Assembly (NCBI RefSeq): GCF_041381155.1
Contig: NC_091134.1
Location: 57,381,467 to 57,445,466, forward strand
Length of the DNA stretch: 64,000 nt
DNA from: Argopecten irradians
Taxonomy: Eukaryota > Mollusca > Bivalvia > Pectinida > Pectinidae
Direction of reading: 5' to 3'
Shown here in pieces: positions 56,815-64,000 of this stretch (position 1 is its first letter; every line of letters starts with the position of its first letter). The notes beneath the pieces were generated by a model. It saw only the letters and a program-made list of their open reading frames with translations, searched no databases and was not told where the DNA came from. The position numbers and the translations under genes were made by a program.

Positions 56815-57400
56815 ATAACAGCTACGGTCATGTAAGGACCGGCATCCCATGTATGGGGGGGGGGGGGGGGGGGGGCGGTAATAGTAGTTTGCGTGTATGT
56901 TGTGCGAGGTGTGGCGTGTTTGGAGAGACTGCGCGGTTATATTCGTGTAGTGTCCTTCTTGTAAATAGGTGGAACGTATGTGCCCTTTTTATAGTGCTAA
57001 TATCACTGAAGCATGCTGCCTGAAGACACCAAAGCAACACACCCCCATCCCACCCGGTCACATTATACTGACAAACGGGCGAACCAGTAGTCGTTCCTCA
57101 CCTCCATGTATGTTGAGCACCTAAGCATGAAGCAAGAAACCTACCACATTTATAGACTTGGTGTGTCTCGGCCATGGGATCAGAACCCAGAGCCTTCACA
57201 CAAGGGGCGAACGCTCAACTCAAGGCCAAAAGTTGAGGCGATGCCAAGGGAGGGCATTAGGAAAGATAAAGTCAGTTTAGGAAGACGAGCAAAAGATAAG
57301 ATCCTAAATTTAGTCGCCTTTTACGATACATGCAAATAGGGGCGAGCAGGTACAATTTCTAACTCCCTACCTGTCAGAGGGGCCAACCCTTTACCTCTAC
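56815..57400 (-). repeat. tRNA-headed SINE family 2, reverse copy
   Basis: Reverse of the 51.4-kb copy: it begins TTTTAAACGTCCTAATAACAG-like sequence (56,800) and includes GAAGCATGCTGCCTGAAGAC, ACCCGGTCACATTATACTG, TCTCGGCCATGGGATCAGAA (B-box side) and CTAAATTTAGTCGCCTTTTA. A run of 21 G lies at 56855-56875. Confidence 0.6.
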
Positions 57401-58462
57401 CAGCGCAATTGAAGAAATGTTGAAAACTTCTCGAAAACATTGCAAGATTATATAGCACAGACCCATTGTAGGCGACTTATCTACAAAATAAACCCCACAT
57501 CATAGCATAAAACCTAACTGATCGATCGTCCCCTTGATGTACTGGTAACAGTCCTGAATCGCAGATTTTTATGATCCATCTTGGGCTAACAAAGCTCCTT
57601 TTCCCTAAACTTGAAACTCATATCCCACAACTTTGGCAAACGATTTGTAATTTACTTGTCCATGAGAGCCTCATCACTAAATGAATTATACACTATTCCC
57701 TTCCGTGGAAACGAACAAGTGTGTTATCAAATAGCCAGGTTTGGTAATTTTATCAGATTTTGGTACAGAAAGACCTAAAGGTGATACACGTAAATGTGGA
57801 AATGGGGGCCTGTTGGTAGATAATGGCCAGAGAATTCGTCCCTAGACTTAACCTCTTACATAACTTAAATACTTTAGCTGCCGTCCTGAATTATTCACTT
57901 ACCGAAACTAGATTTTTACAACTGTGTTGTGACTCTGGGAAGGCCCGGCCGCCCTTATAGATGTAAATCTAAACCCTTATATAAGAAAAACTCCTCATCT
58001 AATTCATGAGATATAGGTGGTTCAGATGATAATACTGATAGACATTCTGCTTTAACCTGTCCACTTTAACTGGTGTATCCACCGAGGGCCCATAAAACAT
58101 TAACCTCCTCACCCCGAGGTAAATGCCCCCGGATTTCCTGTTGACCTCAGGATTTTAGTTTTCATAAAACGGGGGCGACCCCTGCAGGAATGTGAGGGCG
58201 AAAGGAAATTGTTAAGTCTTCCTAACGATTGAATTCTTAGTAACTTCATACACGGGAATTACAGGGGGCCCTGTAAAACATTTATTTGGGTATGTGGGGG
58301 GGAACCTTTTGTTCCCCTGCATAGAAAATGCGAGGATGTGATTGGCGAAAGACATTACCTTTTTCCCTAGAATGGGCTATAAAATTTTTTTGGTATAAAT
58401 ACGTAATCGAGGGCGCCCTAGAACTTCTCACTGTTGATGACGTAATCGAACGCATCCCAACT
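57401..58462. other. non-coding, flank of the retroelement
   Basis: No gene supported. Near its right end a TATA-like GGTATAAATAC (about 58389) precedes the first copy of the 55-bp direct repeat, so a promoter may lie here. Confidence 0.35.
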
Positions 58463-58517
58463 ATTGATACGTTTGAACCGCCATTGATGATGTGTCTGTT
58501 TTCCTTCTCCAGGTATG
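58463..58517 (+). repeat. 55-bp perfect direct repeat (partner 59321-59375)
   Basis: Starts ATTGATACGTTTGAACCGCC and ends TTCCTTCTCCAGGTATG in both places, identical over 55 bp, 858 bp apart. The shared end is a splice-site-like CCAG|GTATG. The second copy lies in the LTR; the first lies just outside the LTR boundary I favour. Confidence 0.9.
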
Positions 58518-58637
58518 TTTTCATGATTTCTGTGAATTTATTCATTGATCAGCTTGTCCAAGTATTATACACATGTGCATAAGGTGTTTATACATTAAGT
58601 TGAATGTATGATTAAGCATGATAGACCCTGTAAATAT

Positions 58638-59418
58638 TGTTATGAGTGATTTGAAGCGTGCCGGTTTTGCACAGCGTTCATCCATGTGATGCCATGGATA
58701 ACTGTATTGTCTAAAGAGGGTTTTTGGCACCATCGCATTAATCTTTCTTGATATTAAGTGTTTCTGAAGTATTTCTTAATTGTTTATAACTTCGATAGAA
58801 TAATAATACCGGAAATTATGTCAAATTAGGAAATCCTCTCATTCGTTTTATTCTAAGATTACCCATAATGCTTTTCGAAATACGCGCCAGATTGATAGCA
58901 CATGGTTTTTCCCATGATGCACCGGAAACATGGCTGCGCCCATGAAAGCTAGTTCCGGTTCTGTTTTCATTTATAATAAAGTACTAAATTGGGTATTATT
59001 TTAATACTAGTCATAAGTAAACAGGTCTAGTCCAGTTGTTAACTAATAATTGTACTGTTTTTTTAGTAAATATGAATTATTTCAGGGATAATGTGAACAA
59101 ATAACTGATACAAACCAAATTGTAGAATATTTTTATTTTTGTTGTCATTGTTTCATTAACTATATAATATGGTTCTAATTACACAAATCCAGTTATAAGT
59201 ATTCAAGGGTTAGCTCTGATATATAGTTAATTATCTGTGGTAATGGCCCAAGTCAGGATTGTTTCCTGAGAACTCAGGCTTTGTGTCTGTAATATTGATG
59301 CTTTGGTTTGTGAATAAACGATTGATACGTTTGAACCGCCATTGATGATGTGTCTGTTTTCCTTCTCCAGGTATGGCTTGTCAGATCATCAACCCACCCA
59401 GTTTATGAGAGAGTAACA
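58638..59418 (+). repeat. 5' LTR of the Ty3/Gypsy element (left boundary tentative)
   Basis: The right boundary is strong: GAGTAACA at 59411-59418 is followed by TT and then a primer-binding-like sequence. The left boundary is chosen as TGTTATGAG at 58638, because TGTTA..TAACA gives matched ends and a length of 781 bp. A longer LTR reaching the TATA-like motif near 58389 is possible. The 3' LTR is outside the window, so the pair cannot be compared. Confidence 0.6.
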
Positions 59419-59420
59419 TT

Positions 59421-59439
59421 TGGGGGCTTCGTCCGGGAT
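59421..59439 (+). other. primer-binding site, tRNA-Pro type
   Basis: TGGGGGCTTCGTCCGGGAT begins two bases after the LTR end. It closely resembles the tRNA-Pro primer site of gammaretroviruses (TGGGGGCTCGTCCGGGAT). The two-base gap after the LTR is also usual. The host tRNA was not available for comparison. Confidence 0.7.
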
Positions 59440-59495
59440 GATGATGATGACACACTGACACACTGAAGTACCCTAACAATCTTAACAAAAGGGAA

Positions 59496-60038
59496 ATGGC
59501 CGACTCAAAGGACCTACGTGGCGAAGACCTAGAAGTCGCTTTTTGGCAGCGGTTGTTCCAGGCAACACCGGATCATCTACGCCAAGATTTCATAGAGGAA
59601 GTATCAATCACAACCACAGGCGACAAATCTTTGGAGGCTATGTCGAAACTTGAGTTAATCAATTTGATCAGTAAGTGGATAGAGACCGAGAAGAAAGGCC
59701 AGGATGCTGGAGTCACGAGCATGCTTGTTATAATACAGGGCTTGACAGAACAGGAGGAGACTAAACCCAAAGTTATTAAACATTCTAGTACTACCAGTAC
59801 AAGAGCAGAGGAAGGGCCACCCCAGAGGACAGTCTATCAAAAAGAATTCAAAATTAATGGAACTGTGGAACATAATAAGGGAATAAGTTTCCTGAGCGTG
59901 GTTAGACAAATAGAAAGAGGGAAGAAGAAGGGTTTTACCGATATGGAAATAACGGATGCGGTTATTAAGGCTGTTCCAGTTGGTTCTGGTCTTCGGAACT
60001 ATTTGAGGGTCGAGCCTGTCTGGACCTCCCCAGCATGA
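59496..60038 (+). pseudogene. gag-like region of the Ty3/Gypsy element
   Basis: Open from MADSKDLRGEDLEVAFWQRL for about 180 codons, charged and helical, in the gag position after the primer-binding site. There is no recognisable retroviral matrix motif. Gag-like sequence continues beyond it in broken form. It belongs to a fossil element. Confidence 0.6.
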
Positions 60039-60630
60039 GAAAGATTCTCAGGGCCCATTACAAGGAGAAAACCCCTACTGAATTGTTTAACCAACTAAGT
60101 CAACTGGTACAACAAGGAAAAGAAGATGCTCCTGATTTCCTGCTCAGAGCATTAGAATTAAGACAGAAAGTATTATTTACATCCCAGGAAGAGTGGCAGT
60201 ACTGCTATGAATGATCAACATATAGTTGACAGGTTATTTTGCCGCACTGTCTATACTGGTTTGAGGAGTGATATCATCAGAACAGAAATGAAACCCTTGT
60301 TGGATAAAAACTCAGTCAACGATGAAGAACTTATTTCAAGAAATGAGTACCCTGGCTATGCGCGAGGAGGAAATGCATAAGAAAAACAAGAGCGTCGATG
60401 TAAAGGTGATTGAAACTACCAGTACTGAGTCCAAAGGAAAAAAAGAGGCAAAAGAGGGACTTTTCATGGCCGAGATCAAAACAGCTGCGTGCAGAGATTG
60501 CTTCACTAAAGGAGACGGTTGAGAGAACTCCCTCCTCCAGTAATACTACACACATGTCACACCCTAGACACAACATAATACTGGTGGCCAATGTAAGGCT
60601 TGCAAAAATACAGATCGAACCTGCACTCAC

Positions 60631-60903
60631 TGCTGGATCTGTGGGAGTGAGGAACACTTCAAAGCTGGTTGTAAGAAATCACGAAGTACAAGAAAGGATA
60701 CATCTGGCAGCGAAGCGGGAAAAGCCAAAGGGTCAAGACCGAGGGACTAGAGTACTTGGCCCAAGCTTCCGAGAAGTCCCATTCAGCGTGTGTGTTTAGA
60801 TGTCAAGGGGCGTTGAGCATTTCGACTTGTACTGGATGTAGCTGCGTTAGCTATTGCTCAAAACAATGTCAGAAGAGACATTGGCCAGAACACAAGCTGG
60901 TGT
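60631..60903 (+). pseudogene. CCHC zinc knuckle and MYND-type zinc finger of the element
   Basis: A knuckle CWICGSEEHFKAGC (C-x2-C-x4-H-x4-C) lies at 60631-60672, as expected at the end of gag. At about 60789-60903 is a second zinc module with CTGCSCVSYCSKQCQKRHWP and EHKLVC, which follows the MYND spacing C-x2-C-x4-YC-x3-C-x7-H-x3-C. MYND fingers normally bind proline-rich peptides in host regulators. Its place between gag and protease suggests that the element captured it. Confidence 0.7.
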
Positions 60904-61049
60904 GTAATACTATACAGACTCTGCAAGGACCCCCTATAGCTAGAAGTGAGGAGCTTAAGGGAGTAGTACTTGGTCTGAAGCCGGTATATCGTAATAACAT
61001 CATCCAAGCTGTTGGAAAACATGTCTGGTTACCTGCAATATTGAGGGAA

Positions 61050-61320
61050 AAAAGGTTGATGTCCTTTGGGATACCGGAGCACAGGTATCGCTGGTGAACA
61101 AAAAGTTGGTGGCAGGAACATTTCCTCCCTCGAACCCCATTAGACCAGTAGCAGAACTTTTGGACGCATCTAATCTATCCATACAGGCAGCAAATGGGAG
61201 CCAGATCCCTTTTGATGGATGGGTCCGAGGTGTAATTAGTATAAGGAATGATTCTAAGGAAATTGAAGTACCTCTACTGGTTACAAGTCATGCTGCAAGG
61301 GAAAATCCTATCATTTGATA
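61050..61320 (+). pseudogene. retroelement aspartic protease region
   Basis: A WDTGAQVS motif at about 61068-61091 is the catalytic DTGA of retropepsins. It is followed by a glycine- and hydrophobic-rich stretch (NGSQIPFDGWVRG). It sits in the expected place, before reverse transcriptase. Fossil. Confidence 0.7.
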
Positions 61321-62026
61321 CAATGTGATAGAACATTAACAGTCGAGATATGAGCACAACACAGCTAGGAGAAGAATTACAAGAGCTATTCCAGGGCTTA
61401 ACCCTAAAACCTGTGTTAACCTGATTGAAGCTCTCAAGGGCAACCAGACTAGTGACAGCACTATTTGTAGTGTTAGAAATCTTAGGGAAACTTGTTGTTA
61501 TCCCTAAAGGCAGTAACAAGACTGTTCGGTTTGAGGGCTTTGGTGAAATCAGACTCTAACATGCGCGCTTTATTTCGACCAGAGATAGAGTTACTTCTGA
61601 AGGGTTGGCGATTCCTGAAACAGTGATTTTAGTCAGAAAAGGACATTCTCAGGTACTGAATATAAAGATTTACAACCCTACGACGAGAGACATTGTCATA
61701 CCCAAAAGGGCTGTACTTGGTAGCTTGAACACTATATCATCACTTGTTACTCTACCATGTATGCCAGATCAAGAAGAGGTCAGCAACAGAAAACCAGAAG
61801 TGAATAACATAGCGATTTCACAAGAGCAGACAACCGCGTCAGTAAATGTGGGAACCCCCAGTGGAGATCCCTGATAGTTTCAGTGATAGTCAGAAGTCTC
61901 AAATTAGAGATATGCTCAGAGAAGAGTGTGGAGCGCATTTGCACAGAATGATGATGATATCGGCGAGGCAAGGGATTTAGAAATGGACATTGATTTAGAG
62001 ATCACAATCCGGTACAAGCTGCTTAT

Positions 62027-63784
62027 ATGTCTATACCTAAACCGTTATACCAGGAGGTTAAGGATCATCTAACTGACCTCATGGGAAAGGGATTCATCCG
62101 CAAATCACGGTCACCATACTCCAGTCCCGTTGTATGCGTCAGGAAGAAAGATGGTTCGCTGAGGCTATGTGTTGATTATAGAAAAGTCAACCAGAAGACA
62201 ATACAAAAAAGTCCTGAGCCTATACCACGTATTCAGGACACTCTTGATGGTCTGACTGGTAGTAAATGGTTCACCGTCCTTGATCAGGGAAAAGCATTTA
62301 CCACCAGGGATTCATGTCTGAGAAAAGTAAACCGATCTCTGCATTCACAACACCTTGGGGCTTGTTTTGAATGGAACAGAATTCCTTTCGGTCTAACCGG
62401 AGCACCAGGCACCTTCCAGCGGTATATGAACGAAATACTGGAGGATTTTAGGGACAAGTTTTGTATTCCCTATTTAGATGACATCTTGGTTTATAGTCAG
62501 AATTTCGAAGATCATCTTACCCATGTTCGGTCAATATTGAAAAGACTACAGGCAAAGGGAATCAAGTTAAAACCCAGAAAATGCGAAATCTTTCGGAGAC
62601 AAGTACGTTATCTAGGGTGCCTTGTGTCTGCTGAGGGATATACGATGGACCCCGCGGACAAAGCTGCTGTACTCAAATTGAAAGATCAAGTACCCAAGTC
62701 GGTTGGTGATATTCGTAAGCTAGTTGGCTTTCTGGGTTATTATCGAAAATATATACCTGACTTCTCGCGACGCGCAAAAGTTTTATATGATCTTCTTCAG
62801 GGGACCAGCGGAAAACCACAGAAATCCAAATCAAAGAAAGCGGTTGGAAAGAAACAAAGTGTAGTGCCCCCTGATCAAAAGATAACATGGTCACCAAAAC
62901 ATCAGGATACTCTTGTTGAACTTATAGACCTTTTAGTATCACCACCAGTAATGGCATTCCCAGATTTCCAAAAACCATTTCTGTTACACACTGATGCTTC
63001 AGGTGAGGGTCTCGGTGCAATTTTGTATCAGCGAGGGGACAAGGGACACCTGAACGTCATCGCGTATGCCTCTCGGACATTATCACCAGCTGAACGCAAT
63101 TATCATTCAGGAAAACTAGAATTTCTTGCCCTAAAGTGGGCAATGACCGAACGGTTCCGTGACTATTTATTCTACGCTCCGTTTTGTGAAGTTTACAGTG
63201 ATAACAACCCTTTGCAATATGTGATGTCCTCAGCAAAATTAGATGCAACACGCCTACGTTGGGTAGGGGAATTAGCGGATTTCAAATTCCGAGTCTATTA
63301 CAAGCCAGGAAAAGATAATCGGGACGCCGACGGATTAAGTCGTATGCCGTTAGACATTTCGAAGATGGTGTCCTTATGTACACAGGAAATTGACAGTGAA
63401 GCTGTCCGTACCATTATTAATGGAAGTGTCTTACAACTAAAGAAGAACTTTGTATGGGCTGAATCTGTCAGTCAGTCGGCCCCAATGCATTCCCAACTTG
63501 AAGACATACTCAACATGGACTCACCAGGTGAGCCTTTATCAGTAACAACATTAAGGGAAGCCCAACTACAGGACAACGACGTTGGACCTGTGATGCAATA
63601 TGTTGGATGTGCAACAAAACCAAACCCAGAGAATCTTCGTCAAATGTCATTGCCATCAAAACGTCTGCTGCGTGAGTGGTCAAAACTTCAAATTGACGAG
63701 GACGGTATTTTTGAAACGAGTAGTACCTGTTTCGAATGGAGATTCCAGATTCCAACTAGTTCTTCCGTCCAAATACCGTGCTGA
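62027..63784 (+). pseudogene. reverse transcriptase and RNase H of the Ty3/Gypsy element
   Basis: Open for 585 codons. RT motifs: [47 protein letters not shown] and [12 protein letters not shown] (catalytic YLDD at about 62470-62481), then [10 protein letters not shown]. RNase H motifs: [28 protein letters not shown] and [11 protein letters not shown]. These are diagnostic for Ty3/Gypsy pol. Part of a broken element. Confidence 0.93.
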
Positions 63785-64000
63785 AGTGTTGGAATCTCTA
63801 CATTCAGACATGGGTCACCTGGGTGCAGCGCGAGTTTTGGATTTGGCAAGATCAAGATTCTATTGGCCAGGAATGGCGTCAGAAATTGAACATTGGGTGC
63901 AGAATGTTTGTTCCTGTCTCAAGGACAAACCCCCATCAAGAAAACAACGTGCTCCACTGAAACCAATAGCGACAACACATCCTTTCGAAATGGTATCGGT
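63770..64000 (+). pseudogene. start of integrase (zinc-binding part), cut by the window
   Basis: The HHCC-type integrase N-terminus is readable as SDMGHLGAARVLDLARSRFY and WPGM, followed by a cysteine pair. It lies directly after RNase H, as expected. The catalytic core would lie beyond the window end. Confidence 0.75.

Larger units (their letters stand above)
58638..64000 (+). mobile_element. Ty3/Gypsy LTR retroelement, broken, truncated by window end
   Basis: Parts in order: LTR, primer-binding site, gag-like region, a CCHC knuckle and a MYND-type zinc finger, aspartic protease, reverse transcriptase, RNase H and the start of integrase, where the window ends. The order RT-RNase H-integrase places it in Ty3/Gypsy (Metaviridae). 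The reading frame is interrupted about six times or more before RT, so it is a fossil as assembled, although RT-RNase H remains open over 585 codons, which suggests moderate or young age. No envelope region is visible inside the window. Confidence 0.92.

Overview
The window is AT-rich, intron-bearing animal DNA. Its repeats point to a mollusc, most likely a bivalve: tandem-core elements with a CGGA-type tail (pearl/Helentron-like), tRNA-headed SINEs, many foldback MITEs and a Ty3/Gypsy retroelement. The species cannot be named from the sequence alone.

Three host genes are well supported, and a fourth is recognisable but has an unclear 5' end. (1) A two-exon gene at 6933-8192 (+) encodes an unrecognised 382-aa protein with an N-myristoylation start (MGC), preceded by two perfect cAMP response elements. 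(2) TRAPPC3/Bet3 lies at 27392-14150 (-): five exons and 180 aa, the human length, with the palmitoylated cysteine at position 68. (3) RWDD1 (DFRP2) lies at 27687-36352 (+): seven exons and 243 aa, again the human length. Genes 2 and 3 are head to head, with 294 bp between start codons and an inverted pair of CCAAT boxes between them. (4) An Achaete-scute-like bHLH gene lies at about 44.9-45.85 kb (+), with two exons. The open frame of its bHLH domain has no ATG upstream, which implies another 5' exon or an indel.

Layout: 0.3-1.3 kb, tandem-core element and a 47-bp minisatellite; 4.3-5.6 kb, weak minus-strand exon candidates; 6.8-8.5 kb, gene 1; 8.5-14 kb, non-coding; 14.1-27.4 kb, TRAPPC3, with an 8.1-kb intron full of repeats; 27.4-36.4 kb, RWDD1, whose introns hold a complete MITE, nested SINE/MITE duplications, an E-box minisatellite, a pogo-type element and two tandem-core elements; 36.4-44.7 kb, repeats and AT-rich DNA; 44.9-45.9 kb, bHLH gene; 47.9-58 kb, repeat-dense DNA whose repeat copies are full of small indels and homopolymer runs, possibly poorly polished assembly; 58.6-64 kb, the 5' part of a broken Ty3/Gypsy element cut off by the window end.

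The most striking pattern is a group of repeat elements with unrelated core tandem repeats but the same plan: an AACAAGAG start followed by a short family-specific palindrome, 145-180 bp core repeats, a short CG-rich simple repeat, and a terminal palindrome ending near CTAA. This suggests one transposition machinery mobilising many different cargo repeats.
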